Counted from the stretch's first letter, positions 24,523 to 32,691 are shown. The stretch is 64,000 nucleotides of DNA from Lentzea albidocapillata (GCF_000719115.1 NZ_JOEA01000010.1:168746-232745); one strand, 5' to 3'. Notes: generated by a model not told the origin, from the letters alone. Numbers and translations are program-made.

Positions 24523-24939
24523 CTTTCCCATTTGGAAGTGACGACTACGGCCCACGAAGGTTGGCGTGGCGCTCAGCCGGTGACGCCATGAGACGACACC
24601 GAAGCCGAGCTCAACAGCGTCGAAGTGCACCGAGCGACGCCTGATGGCGCCTGGGCACCCGAAACCTCGTGTCCGTCGCTACACAGTCGCGCTCGGACCG
24701 TTCACGTCCGATCCGCTCGCGGGGATGCGACAGACCGCGTTTCGCCACAGCGAGGAGATACCTGCACAGCACCACCTACCCCTTCTGGGCGTGGCCTCCG
24801 GGTGGTCTCGTTCATTTACCTACCGGTTGCCAGCTCGCTATCGACTATGCGCCTGATCGCCGCATTTCTCAACACCTCACACCAAACCTGAATTGGTGAA
24901 GTCAGACGGGTGACCTGCGGAGATCGACAGTGCAGACAG

Positions 24940-24976
24940 CAATCGCCCGGCGAGAGAATCTCTCGCCGGGCGATTG
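24940..24976 (-). terminator. Strong 18-bp hairpin after the chaplin-like gene
   Basis: Perfect arms of 18 bp (CAATCGCCCGGCGAGAGA and complement) separated by one base. It lies 24 bp past the stop codon of the minus-strand chaplin-like gene. Confidence 0.8.
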
Positions 24977-24999
24977 GGGAAAAACGATCAGATATTTGA

Positions 25000-25770
25000 T
25001 CAGGCCTTGGTCGTGCGACGCGCTCCGCGACGGGCCATCACGCCCGCGGTCATCAGGCCGAGGCCCGCCAGGAGGAACTCGAGCGGGTCGGCGCCGGTCT
25101 TCGACAGGTTCGGGATGACCGCCGCGGCGTGCCGCGAGGCCTTGTCGCCGGTCTGCGGGGTGCCGGCGCCGGAGTCGTCGCCCGTGTTGCCGCTGCCGGA
25201 GTTGTCGCCGTTGTTGCCGCCGCCGGGGTTGCCGTTGCCGGGGTTCTCGCTACCGGGGTTCTCGCCAGGGTTCTCGCCGGGCTGCTCGGGGTTCTCGCCC
25301 GGCTGCTCCGGCTGCTCCGGCTGTTCCGGGTTCTCGCCCGGCTGCTCGGGGGTCTCGGTCTTGCCGCAGTCGCCGCTCGCGGTGCCGAGCACGCCCGCGG
25401 CGGTGCCGCAGACGGTCACGGGGGCCTCGATGGTGCCGCTGGGCTCCTCGGGCTTCGTCTGGCCGCAGCTGCCGTTGCCACCGCCGGCGACGCCGACCGA
25501 GTTGCCGCAGACCGTGACGGGCGCGGAGACGAGCGCCTTGTCGGCCTGGGTGCGCGCGGCGGGCTTCTCCTCGCACGTGGCGTCGCTGTTGCCCAGCACG
25601 TTGATCGCGTTGCCGCAGACCTTCACCGGGACGCTGACGAGGTTGCCGACGCGGACCTCCTGGTCGATGTCGAGCGGCACCGGAACGGCCTGCGCCCAGC
25701 CGGCGGTCGCGACCATCAGGCCGCCGGTCAGGAGAGCTGCGGACATGGTGCGGTTGAGGTTCTTGCGCAT
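25000..25770 (-). CDS. Chaplin-like surface protein with LSKTG sorting signal
   Basis: A 256-residue secreted protein. The signal peptide ends at GWAQAVP (residue 29). Three short chaplin-type repeats follow, each with a VxVCGN...GN.xGxC pattern (VPVKVCGNAINVLGNSDATC; APVTVCGNSVGVAGGGNGSC; APVTVCGTAAGVLGTASGDC), giving paired cysteines. Then comes a PEQPGENPEQ repeat stalk and an Asn/Gly-rich stretch. The C-terminus has LSKTG, a hydrophobic span and an RRGARRTTKA tail, a sortase signal. Chaplins assemble into hydrophobic amyloid-like layers on aerial hyphae; long anchored chaplins have this overall plan. The repeats here are shorter than the usual 40-residue chaplin domain, so function is by analogy. 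Confidence 0.8.
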   Translation of the reverse strand: MRKNLNRTMSAALLTGGLMVATAGWAQAVPVPLDIDQEVRVGNLVSVPVKVCGNAINVLGNSDATCEEKPAARTQADKALVSAPVTVCGNSVGVAGGGNGSCGQTKPEEPSGTIEAPVTVCGTAAGVLGTASGDCGKTETPEQPGENPEQPEQPEQPGENPEQPGENPGENPGSENPGNGNPGGGNNGDNSGSGNTGDDSGAGTPQTGDKASRHAAAVIPNLSKTGADPLEFLLAGLGLMTAGVMARRGARRTTKA

Positions 25771-25824
25771 GACTGTTCTCCCTGGAAAGTGACGGATCCC
25801 TGTGCTGTGTGCGGCACGTGTGGA

Positions 25825-26397
25825 TCAGTCAGGGGAGAACGTCGGCTCCTCCGCGCGCGCGATGCGCGGCACGTCCTGCTGTTCGGTGCTGACGAGAGAC
25901 GCCGTAGTGGTGGGCGGCCGCATCGCGTGCGGCAACGTGTCCGCCGGAATCTGGGTGCTGCCTGCCGACGCCCCCGCGCCGCTCTGCGGGAGCGTGCCGG
26001 GGATCGGCTGCTCGGCCTGCGGTTGCGGCTGCTGCGGCACCGGCACGGAGTTCGGGGGCCACGTCGTCAGCGGCTCCGTCTCCGGCTCTGGCTCCGGCTC
26101 CGCGTGCTGTGGCACTTCGGCCTTCACCGGCGCTGCGCCGACTTGGGCCGGTGTCTGAGGCGCAGTGGGTTCTGGAGTCTCGACGCGGGGTGCCGGCTTC
26201 GGCGGAACGGGCGCGTCGGGCTGCTGCGACGGCGTGGTCGCGATCTTGAGGCCGATGTCGACGACGGGGAGCTTGACCTCGACCTTGAGCTGGTCGATCT
26301 CGACCCGGACGTCGGCGTTCGCCTCGCCTGCGCCGCCCAGCAGCCAGGCGCCGGTCACCAGACCGGCGAGCAGCAGCAACCGACGCAACCAGGACAT
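25825..26397 (-). CDS. Secreted Pro/Gln/Glu-rich hypothetical protein
   Basis: A 190-residue protein with a clear signal peptide (RRLLLLAGLVTGAWLLGG, cleavage near GEANADV, residue 29). A short beta-like segment VRVEIDQLKVEVKLPVVDIG follows. The remainder is low complexity, rich in Pro, Gln and Glu, and likely an extended wall-spanning region. No sorting signal or C-terminal membrane span is seen. It lies 54 bp upstream of the chaplin-like gene on the same strand and may be cotranscribed with it, which suggests a cell-surface role. No family is recognised. Confidence 0.65.
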   Translation of the reverse strand: MSWLRRLLLLAGLVTGAWLLGGAGEANADVRVEIDQLKVEVKLPVVDIGLKIATTPSQQPDAPVPPKPAPRVETPEPTAPQTPAQVGAAPVKAEVPQHAEPEPEPETEPLTTWPPNSVPVPQQPQPQAEQPIPGTLPQSGAGASAGSTQIPADTLPHAMRPPTTTASLVSTEQQDVPRIARAEEPTFSPD

Positions 26398-26440
26398 CGG
26401 CCCTCACCCTAGATCAAATGGAGCAACGCGTCACACGAAA

Positions 26441-26478
26441 AAGGCCATCCCGGCGACTTCCGTCGCCGAGATGGCCTT
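26441..26478 (-). terminator. Terminator of the 5'-nucleotidase gene
   Basis: A 17-bp stem with one mismatch and a 4-base loop, followed on the minus strand by TTTTT. It begins 17 bp after the nucleotidase stop. A textbook intrinsic terminator. Confidence 0.85.
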
Positions 26479-26494
26479 CAACTGCGATCTGCGG

Positions 26495-28207
26495 TTACGG
26501 CAGCTGCGTGATCCGGCCGGTCGCCGGGGGCAGCTGGCCGGGGTGCGTCGAAAGGTAAGCGGCGAACCCGTCGAGGTCGATGCCGCCACCGGTGATCTCG
26601 GTGCCCTTGGTGAACTCGGGGAAAGCGTCACCGCCGGCCTGCAGGAAGCTGTTGATCGTCACGCGGTAGTTCGCGTTCGGGTCGACGGCGACACCGCCGA
26701 TCTTGATGTCGGAGATCTTCGAGCCGAACGCCGCGGAGGCCGACCAGGAGTACGTGAAGCCCGCCGAGGGCTGCAGCACGATCGTCCTGGTCGCGGTGAA
26801 CTGCTGTTCCAGGGCGTTCTTGATCTGCGCACCGGTCAACGTGACGGTCTGCAGGATGTTGCTGAACGGCTGAACGGTGAACGCCTCGTCGTAGGTCACC
26901 ACACCAGCGCCCTCGGTGCCCTTCGGCGCGTAGGTGAGGTCGGCGCGCACGCCACCGGGGTTCATCAGCGCGAGGACGGCGCCGTTGGCCTTGGTGGCCT
27001 CCAGCTGGGAGTCGGCGATCAGGTTGCCCAGCGGCGAGTCACCGGAGGGAGCCGCGGCCCGGACGATGTCCGCGCCGATCGAGCCGATCGGCCGGTTCGC
27101 GATCGGACCGGACTTCGTCTTGGCCAGGTCGATCACCTCCTGGATCGCCGGGTCCGGCGTGACCGTGCGCGTGACGATCTTGTTGTCGGCCTTCGTCTCG
27201 CCGCGGACGACGTCGCGCGTCCGGCGGTCGATCTTCAGGTCGACGACGCTGAGCTCGCGCCCGAACGCCAGGCCCTCGATGAACGGCCGCGGGTTGCCGG
27301 CCGGGTCCTTGACGACGCAGTTGTAGTGCTGGTGGCTGTGGCCGGAGAAGACCGCGTCGATCTTCGGGCTGACGTTGGTGGCGATGTAGCTGCCGGGGTT
27401 CTGCGGCGACACGTTGCACGCGTTGGGCCCGCCACCGGTCGAGGTGACCTGGTCACCCTGGTGCACGAGCAGCACGATCGACTTCACGCCGATCGCGTCG
27501 AGGAAGTTGGCGTACTTGTTGGCCGCCTTGACCTCGTCGCCGAACCTGATGTCCTTGATGCCGCTCGGGTCGACCAGGATCGGCACGTCCTTGAGCGGCA
27601 TGCCGATGAAACCGATCGGCATCCCGTCGCGGATCTCCACCCAGAACGGCGGCAGAGCCGGCAGTCCGGACTTCGCGTGCGTGACGTTCGCGCCGAGGAT
27701 CGGGAACTTCGCGCCCTTGTACTCGTCGCGGAACTGGCAGCCGTCCACCGGGTGGCACCCACCGCGCTGGATGCGCAGGAGCTCCTTGTAGCCCTCATCG
27801 AACTCGTGGTTGCCCGCCGCGGTCGCGTCCATGCCGACCTTGTTGAGCACCTCGATCGTCGGCTCGTCGTGGAACAACGCCGACACCAGCGGCGACCCGC
27901 CGATCAGGTCGCCCTGCCCGACGATGACGGAGTTCCTGACCTCCTTCTGGAGGTTCCTGATGTGCGTCGCGTTGAACGCGGCGCCACCGGCGTCGACGGT
28001 CGTGCCGTCCGGCAGGATGACGCGCCCGGACGACCCGGTCGGCGGCTCGAGGTTGCCGTGCAGGTCGTTGATGCCGATCAGGCGCACGTCAACCGTGCCC
28101 CGACCGCGCAGTGACTGGACATCGGCCTGGGCAGGCCCGGTAGCGCTGATGACAGTGGCCGCGGCGGCGGTGATCGCCAGAACGGAAAGCCGTCTGAACG
28201 AACTCAT
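26495..28207 (-). CDS. Secreted 5'-nucleotidase / 2',3'-cyclic phosphodiesterase (UshA type)
   Basis: A 570-residue exported metallophosphoesterase with signal peptide (cleavage near GPAQADV, residue 29). The N-terminal metal domain has GINDLHGN, GQGDLIGG, AGNHEFDEG, VLLVHQGD and GHSHQHYN, which carry the two-metal ligands. The C-terminal 5'-nucleotidase domain (about residues 350-560) has SPLGNLIADSQ, NPGGVRADL, VQPFSN and FLQAGGDAF. It hydrolyses extracellular nucleotides to salvage phosphate and nucleosides. A GAAAGG ribosome-binding site lies 5-10 bp before the ATG at 28207. It is divergent from the MarR gene and ends in a strong terminator. No wall-sorting signal. Confidence 0.9.
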   Translation of the reverse strand: MSSFRRLSVLAITAAAATVISATGPAQADVQSLRGRGTVDVRLIGINDLHGNLEPPTGSSGRVILPDGTTVDAGGAAFNATHIRNLQKEVRNSVIVGQGDLIGGSPLVSALFHDEPTIEVLNKVGMDATAAGNHEFDEGYKELLRIQRGGCHPVDGCQFRDEYKGAKFPILGANVTHAKSGLPALPPFWVEIRDGMPIGFIGMPLKDVPILVDPSGIKDIRFGDEVKAANKYANFLDAIGVKSIVLLVHQGDQVTSTGGGPNACNVSPQNPGSYIATNVSPKIDAVFSGHSHQHYNCVVKDPAGNPRPFIEGLAFGRELSVVDLKIDRRTRDVVRGETKADNKIVTRTVTPDPAIQEVIDLAKTKSGPIANRPIGSIGADIVRAAAPSGDSPLGNLIADSQLEATKANGAVLALMNPGGVRADLTYAPKGTEGAGVVTYDEAFTVQPFSNILQTVTLTGAQIKNALEQQFTATRTIVLQPSAGFTYSWSASAAFGSKISDIKIGGVAVDPNANYRVTINSFLQAGGDAFPEFTKGTEITGGGIDLDGFAAYLSTHPGQLPPATGRITQLP

Positions 28208-28325
28208 GGAGGGGGCCTTTCAAGACTTGGTTAACGCGCGTGTACGGCGGAGGAGTCTGCCTTCCGAACGCCACGTTTTCCAGGGGAACAGCTGGATCGT
28301 CATCGTCAGGCTTAGTCTTGTTCGC

Positions 28326-28802
28326 GTGACACCAAGTGAGCAGGAGCCGCGCTGGCTCGACGAGGGCGAGATGCGCGCATGGCGCACCTACGTGAACGGT
28401 TCCTCCATGCTCATGGACCGCCTGCACCGAGAGCTTCAGGACACCCACGGAGTGTCACTGGCGGACTACGAAATCTTGGTCAGGCTGTCGGAACAACCGA
28501 ACCAGCGCATGCGAATGACTCAGCTCGCCGATGACGTCGCCTCCTCGAAGTCACGCGTCTCACATCAGGTCGCGCGCATGGAGAAGGCCGGCCTGGTCTC
28601 CCGCCGCGAGTGCACAGAGGACGGCCGCGGCGTGCTGGCCGAGCTGACCGCCAAGGGCATGACGCAGCTCGTCTCGGCCGCTCCGACGCACCTGCGTGGC
28701 GTGCGTGAGCACATCGTCGACCTGATCACGCCCGAGGAGGGCGAGGTGCTGGCCAAGGTGTTCGACCGGGTCATGACACACCTGCGGGAGTCGAACGGCT
28801 AG
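28326..28802 (+). CDS. MarR-family transcriptional regulator
   Basis: A 158-residue winged-helix regulator. Helices before the wing read WRTYVNGSSMLMDRLHREL; the recognition region is MRMTQLADDVASSKSRVSHQVARMEKAG, and the wing has RRECTEDGRGVLAELTAKG. These are the MarR signatures. MarR proteins bind palindromes as dimers and usually respond to small phenolic or oxidising ligands. The GTG at 28326 gives the normal family length. It is transcribed divergently from the 5'-nucleotidase gene with 118 bp between, so either gene could be its target. Confidence 0.9.
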   Translation: MTPSEQEPRWLDEGEMRAWRTYVNGSSMLMDRLHRELQDTHGVSLADYEILVRLSEQPNQRMRMTQLADDVASSKSRVSHQVARMEKAGLVSRRECTEDGRGVLAELTAKGMTQLVSAAPTHLRGVREHIVDLITPEEGEVLAKVFDRVMTHLRESNG

Positions 28803-28829
28803 GCTTTACGCCGACGCTCCTGGCGTCGT

Positions 28830-28914
28830 GGAAGCGTGGCAGAGCGGCCGAATGCACCCGCCTTGAAAGCGGGAGACGGGCAACCGTCCGGGGGTTCAAA
28901 TCCCTCCGCTTCCG
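28830..28914 (+). tRNA. tRNA-Ser(TGA), integration target
   Basis: An 85-nt class II tRNA: acceptor GGAAGCG/CGCTTCC, anticodon loop CTTGAAA (anticodon TGA), long variable arm GAGACGGGCAACCGTC, T-arm GGGGGTTCAAATCCC, discriminator G, no encoded CCA. Its 3' part from the anticodon stem onward is duplicated 4.3 kb downstream (33189-33244), so the intact gene was rebuilt by the integrating element. Confidence 0.95.
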
Positions 28915-28915
28915 C
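28860..28915 (+). repeat. attL: 56-bp direct repeat in the tRNA-Ser 3' end
   Basis: Identical over 56 bp to 33189-33244. It begins in the anticodon stem and ends one base past the discriminator, the usual identity block of a tyrosine-integrase element inserted in a tRNA gene. Confidence 0.9.
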
Positions 28916-28920
28916 AGTTC

Positions 28921-28963
28921 AGAGGGGGTGTGACCGGCCGTTGAGGCTGGTCACACCCCCTCT
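28921..28963. terminator. 15-bp hairpin between tRNA-Ser and the integrase remnant
   Basis: Perfect arms AGAGGGGGTGTGACC and complement with a 13-nt loop, 7 bp after the tRNA. It probably terminates the tRNA transcript and, on the other strand, the integrase transcript. Confidence 0.7.
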
Positions 28964-28987
28964 GGTGTAGCAACGGGTGTAGCAACG
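28964..28987. repeat. Left copy of a 24-bp island-end motif
   Basis: GGTGTAGC-A-ACGGGTGTAGC-AACG, itself two copies of GGTGTAGCAACG in tandem. It matches 33074-33097 at 23 of 24 bases in the same orientation. It lies 49 bp inside attL. The position suits an integrase arm-type or accessory-protein site. Confidence 0.6.
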
Positions 28988-28990
28988 ACC

Positions 28991-29302
28991 TCAGCCCAAC
29001 TCGTCCGTGAGTCGCTTCAAAGCCTCCCGCTTGTCCTCAAGGGAGACGGCCGCGTAGATCATCATCGTGACCTCGATGTTCGAGTGACCGACGATGTCCC
29101 GGACGATGTGCGACGGCACGCCGAGCCTGAGCAGCAGCGTCACGCACGAATGCCGGATGTCGTGAAAGCGCACCTCATCGAGGCCGGCACGCTTCCGGAT
29201 CGGGTACCAGCTCGACCGGAGATAGGTCGGATCGATAGGCCCGCCGAGGATGGTCGTGAAGATCAGTCCTGACTCTTCCCACCGGGATCGCCCATGGCTG
29301 AG
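28991..29302 (-). pseudogene. Tyrosine integrase remnant (C-terminal catalytic part)
   Basis: The frame retains the second half of a phage/ICE-type tyrosine recombinase. It runs from WEESGLIFTTILGGPIDPTY, through RFHDIRHSCVTLLLRLGVPS with the catalytic R..HxxR motif, to GHSNIEVTMMIYAAVSLEDK with the late His and the nucleophile Tyr of the MIYAAV segment. The ATG-started part is only 60 residues (from 29173), but the homologous reading continues upstream past 29255 without a start. The SAM-like N-terminal DNA-binding domain and the first catalytic Arg are missing, so it is a truncated pseudogene. It points toward the tRNA end, as usual for such elements. Confidence 0.8.
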
Positions 29303-29330
29303 ACGTGTCCGGGACCAGCATCCGAATGTT

Positions 29331-29960
29331 GACCGAGGCGGCCCAGTTTGCTCGGTCTTCGCAGGGCTACCGGCGCCAACAGTCGCCGATCAACTTAGGG
29401 AAATCCTTGCCGAAGGCGGGCATCTCAACCTTCCGCTAGACATCCAAAACAGCGAAGATCCTTTCGATGTATTTAAGGATGCGGCCAGCGTTGGCCCAGA
29501 TGAAGCACGCTACGTCGAATCTGCGCTTAGGGCCCTTGATGTTGAGGCAGCTTCAACAGCTAGACCGACGCCTGGAGCAGGCGACCTGATTCGCGCATGG
29601 AGCGAAAGTGGACGAAAGATCGCCATAGTCAGCAACAACAGCAACGAGTGTATCGAAACATATCTGCACATTCACAATCTACAGGGCTTCATACCCGAAG
29701 TAAGCGGTCGAACATTTGATGACCCCGATCTACTTAAGTCAAATCCGTTTATAGTAGATCGGGCAATCTCCAATCTCAAAGGAACACCGAAAGCTTGTAT
29801 CCTCGCAGGAGATTCTGTCTCCGATATTGAGGCCGCAAAACTGGCAGGAACGCAGTCAATCGGCTACGCAAACCGTCCTCATAAGCAAAATAAGCTTGAC
29901 GATGCAGATGCGGACGCCGTAGTTTCGAATATGGCAGCTCGTAGGAAGAAGCTGTTCTAG
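29331..29960 (+). pseudogene. 5'-truncated HAD-family hydrolase
   Basis: From about residue V-D-R-G-G-P onward this is a HAD phosphatase of the phosphoglycolate phosphatase/beta-phosphoglucomutase type. Visible are a helical cap (VADQLREILAEGGHLNL), motif II IAIVSNNSN, the motif III Lys (LLKSNPF) and motif IV ILAGDSVSDIEAAKLAG. Motif I should read DxDGP at the very N-terminus, but here it is DRGGP, and the hydrophobic strand that normally precedes it is absent; upstream sequence is antisense to the integrase remnant. The 5' end was therefore lost, with a junction near 29300-29345. An open frame extends to 29250, but enzymatic activity is unlikely. Confidence 0.7.
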
Positions 29961-29986
29961 CCGCAGGTTAAAGCAAAATAGAGAAC

Positions 29987-30011
29987 GGGGCCGGACAGCA
30001 TATCCGGCCCC
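29987..30011 (+). terminator. Terminator after the HAD remnant
   Basis: GGGGCCGGA and its complement with a 7-nt loop, 27 bp past the stop of the HAD frame. It isolates the downstream Ntn-hydrolase gene, which must have its own promoter. Confidence 0.7.
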
Positions 30012-30134
30012 GCCATGACCTGGGTGCGGGCACTAGTGCCCGCAGGGACACCTCGTACCGCAGAACATCGCGGTCCCAGGAGTTGCTCGCTCAGTATGTC
30101 AGATGATGCAAGTCACCTCAAGAGGATAAACAAG

Positions 30135-30932
30135 ATGACATCGATCGCAGTGTGGGCAGGCATCGATTCGCGGCGACCAGCGTCCGTCTACATTGCATCC
30201 GATAGCCGGATCTCCTGGGGGAATGGCGAACGCTGGAATCAAGGTCGAAAAGTGTTCTCATCGTTCACCACTCCACACATATTCAGCTACTGGGGAGACG
30301 TCTTGTTCCCCGCACTCGCAATACCGATTGTCTTAGACCGAATCGAACGCGGACTACTGCTCGCAGGCGATGAGGATATTTCCATTGACAGAGTCGAGCA
30401 GGCCTTCCGTAGTCTATGGTCCGACTACCCTCAAAATCTTAGTGGCGACCTGGGAATCGTTCACGCCTGGCGCATTGGCCAATACATGACGTGCGATTTC
30501 AAGGTCTCAATTCTCACGTATCAAGCGAGCTCGAACACATGGCAATCTCGCAGCGTTGGCATGCCTAAAGAATCTTCTATGCTCCATGTCGCCGGCAGCG
30601 GAGCAAAGTTTGTCAGAGATGCAAACAGCCTCTGGCAATCTAGCTCGGCATCAAAAACCAGCCGCGCCGTTTACAGCGCATTCTGCGAAGCGCTTGACGT
30701 TGGCCGCGATCCCATGACTGGAGGTGCGCCCCAGATTGTGGGGCTATACAGAAAGGGCCCTGGTTCCATAATTGGGACCGTTCATCAAGGCCAGAGGTAT
30801 CTGGCCGGTTCCAGGCTGCTTCCGCACGAAGATCCGACTGGGGTCGAATGGCGAAACAGCCTATTCGAGCGAATAGATGGCACACGCAAGAAGCGCTTGT
30901 CTGGAGCGCAAGCTCACGAGAAAAGACCGTGA
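30135..30932 (+). CDS. Proteasome/HslV-like Ntn-hydrolase-fold protein (predicted)
   Basis: A 265-residue protein. ATG 30135 is fixed by AGAGG nine bases upstream; removal of Met would expose Thr. The first 45 residues match the proteasome beta/HslV pattern: TSIAVWAGIDSR, then YIASDSRIS and GRKVF. Taking Thr as position 1, Asp22 and Lys38 fall where the catalytic Asp17 and Lys33 lie in proteasome subunits. FSYWGDVLFPALAIP resembles the following strand-helix with its Gly. The C-terminal 60 residues (from GAPQIVGLYRKG) are extra. It contains a rare TTA Leu codon (30333-30335). It is convergent with the AlbA_2 gene, 19 bp apart. The fold is inferred from motifs only; protease or amidase function is not shown. 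Confidence 0.6.
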   Translation: MTSIAVWAGIDSRRPASVYIASDSRISWGNGERWNQGRKVFSSFTTPHIFSYWGDVLFPALAIPIVLDRIERGLLLAGDEDISIDRVEQAFRSLWSDYPQNLSGDLGIVHAWRIGQYMTCDFKVSILTYQASSNTWQSRSVGMPKESSMLHVAGSGAKFVRDANSLWQSSSASKTSRAVYSAFCEALDVGRDPMTGGAPQIVGLYRKGPGSIIGTVHQGQRYLAGSRLLPHEDPTGVEWRNSLFERIDGTRKKRLSGAQAHEKRP

Positions 30933-30951
30933 ACCACTTAAAGCGCCTGCC

Positions 30952-32691
30952 TCAAAATAGGCGTCCAGCTTCTTCATCAGGGTCCGGTTCCACATTAGCT
31001 TTCGTTATCGACTGACTCTTTCGTTTCTTCGGCGACGGGAAAGATGGCCCAGGTGAATACTTGACGGCCACGCCGCGCGTTTGAGTGGAGCTGCGCGCGA
31101 TAATTTCGCGCCCAACTAGGCTTTGAAGTATGTCACGAGCCTGATAAACGTCGACATCAAATAGGCGCTGAATGGTCCTATTGTTGACTTCGCCGTAGTC
31201 ATTCAGGTGATCGATGATCTTCTTGTCGATGTCGTCGATTGCCCTACTATGATAGGAAACGGCGTTTCCAAGCTGAGCCACTACTTCAGCACGCAACCGG
31301 TAAGACGGAAGCTTTCTATTAACGGTGCCGCGCGTCGGCTCAAGCATAGAAACCGGTTCACTCGACAAACGCCGCAGTGATACTTGAGCCTCATCGACAC
31401 TTCGTTGGATGTAGTCAGCGACGCCGTCAGCCTTAATCGTCCTTTTTTCGCAGAGCTGACGAAGTATTAGAAGAGTATCAGTATCGTCCTGCTCCTCGAG
31501 TGGAAGAGTAGATAGGAACTTCGTAATCCTAGTCTTTGGATTCTGCCCCCTAAATAGAACCGCAACTTGCTGCTGATCTTCGCTAATAAGAGGGATGTCC
31601 CGCCCAGACCGAATCATCTCGCGATACATTCGGTCGACTCCCTGGCCAACTTCCTCAGCCAATCCAAGAAGACGGAAGGCGGCGGCTAGCGATGGAAATC
31701 GCGCACGTGATCCACGGGTAAGAATATTGTTGACGGTAACCCCTGAAACCAGGGGTCCTGGTGATGTAATTCGAAGATACTGGGGCGAGTGTTCAATTTG
31801 TATTGGCTGCCTAGAGCGCCAGTCGCCATGAACCGCAGCATTGACGAGTGCTTCGCGAAAAGCGGCTGACGGATAGTCTTCGATTTGAAGTTGTTGCCCA
31901 TTAGCAAGCGTAACAGGGGTAATTCCCTGGCGCGCCCTCACAGCTTGAACTATCTCCTCGAAAGCTAGGATCAGCGGACCTCCCAAGCGAAGGATTGCGT
32001 CAGACTCCCCCGCCTGTGTCCGCTTGTGTTGATACACGATCAAATCCGACGGACCCGACGTAGCCTCGCTGCAAAGCAGAAGATCTCCCGCCTTTGTTAG
32101 GTGATCATCATCAGCCGTCAGCCTCAAAGCTCGCAGCAAGTCAATGTCACTGAATGACGCATAACGTTGCCGCAAAGAGTCCGCAGAGGAAGAAAGCAGA
32201 CGCCTGCAGTAACGCAAGGCAAGCGGGTCTATGTCGTTAATGTCCCGGTCGCTTGGAGTCGCCGACCAGTCAACACCTCGCCTCTCTTCAGTGAGTCGAG
32301 TAACGTCCATTGGCCGCATAGGTACGCAATCAGTATTGATTCGCTGATATGTGTATCCCTTGCTGGTCGAGTAAACTTCCAAGCCCTCAGGAACCGTGAT
32401 CTCGATCAAGCGCTTGTCAGAAAACTTAAATCCTTCAACTTCCACCAGTAGTGATGGCGAAGTAAGCTGATGTATCCGGGAGCGCAAGCTCTCTGCATCA
32501 AGATCGCACCCAACGAAGGCCTCTAGGCCGGAGCGGGCGTCCGCAACACCTACGACGATGACACCACCGCCAGCGTTAGCAAAGCACACTGCTGCTTCAG
32601 CAAGATCGTTACAGGCTTCCTTAAAGTTTGCTTTGGCCTCCTTGAAGTCCAAGCTGGCGGTCTCCAGCTTGGATGCCGACTTGCCTCGCAA
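30952..32691 (-). CDS. AlbA_2 (Schlafen-type) protein with GHKL-like ATP-binding domain and winged helix
   Basis: A 579-residue protein. Residues 10-130 form an AlbA_2 domain (LDFKEAKANFKEACNDLAEA, then AVCFANAGGGVIVVGVAD). The middle (about 270-370) carries the HATPase_c_4 signature: FREALVNAAVHGDW, LRITSPGPLVSGV and LGLAEEVGQGVDRMY. Near residue 490-550 there is a winged-helix segment (KKIIDHLNDYGEVNNRTIQRLF). The tail is charged. Such proteins act as regulators or nucleic-acid-dependent effectors and are common in mobile defence islands. The start is TTG at 32691 with AGGAAG seven bases upstream, and an in-frame TAG just before it excludes a longer form. AT-rich codons mark it as foreign. 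Confidence 0.82.
   Translation of the reverse strand: MRGKSASKLETASLDFKEAKANFKEACNDLAEAAVCFANAGGGVIVVGVADARSGLEAFVGCDLDAESLRSRIHQLTSPSLLVEVEGFKFSDKRLIEITVPEGLEVYSTSKGYTYQRINTDCVPMRPMDVTRLTEERRGVDWSATPSDRDINDIDPLALRYCRRLLSSSADSLRQRYASFSDIDLLRALRLTADDDHLTKAGDLLLCSEATSGPSDLIVYQHKRTQAGESDAILRLGGPLILAFEEIVQAVRARQGITPVTLANGQQLQIEDYPSAAFREALVNAAVHGDWRSRQPIQIEHSPQYLRITSPGPLVSGVTVNNILTRGSRARFPSLAAAFRLLGLAEEVGQGVDRMYREMIRSGRDIPLISEDQQQVAVLFRGQNPKTRITKFLSTLPLEEQDDTDTLLILRQLCEKRTIKADGVADYIQRSVDEAQVSLRRLSSEPVSMLEPTRGTVNRKLPSYRLRAEVVAQLGNAVSYHSRAIDDIDKKIIDHLNDYGEVNNRTIQRLFDVDVYQARDILQSLVGREIIARSSTQTRGVAVKYSPGPSFPSPKKRKSQSITKANVEPDPDEEAGRLF

Larger units (their letters stand above)
24429..24999. other. Intergenic stretch without a supported gene
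   Basis: About 570 bp. It contains two hairpins (listed separately at 24484-24522 and 24940-24976). The rest has only short frames in conflicting phases without ribosome-binding sites or codon bias, and no tRNA or repeat could be found. Confidence 0.6.

Noticed and set aside
24530..24930. Possible small genes in the 570-bp gap
   Set aside because: Short frames only, with no ribosome-binding site, codon bias or recognisable motif.
25219..25350. A DNA tandem repeat in the chaplin-like gene as a mobile or regulatory repeat
   Set aside because: It simply encodes the PEQPGENPEQ stalk of the protein.
28991..29173. Active tyrosine integrase of 60 residues
   Set aside because: Only the C-terminal part is present and the reading frame continues upstream without a start; treated as a remnant.
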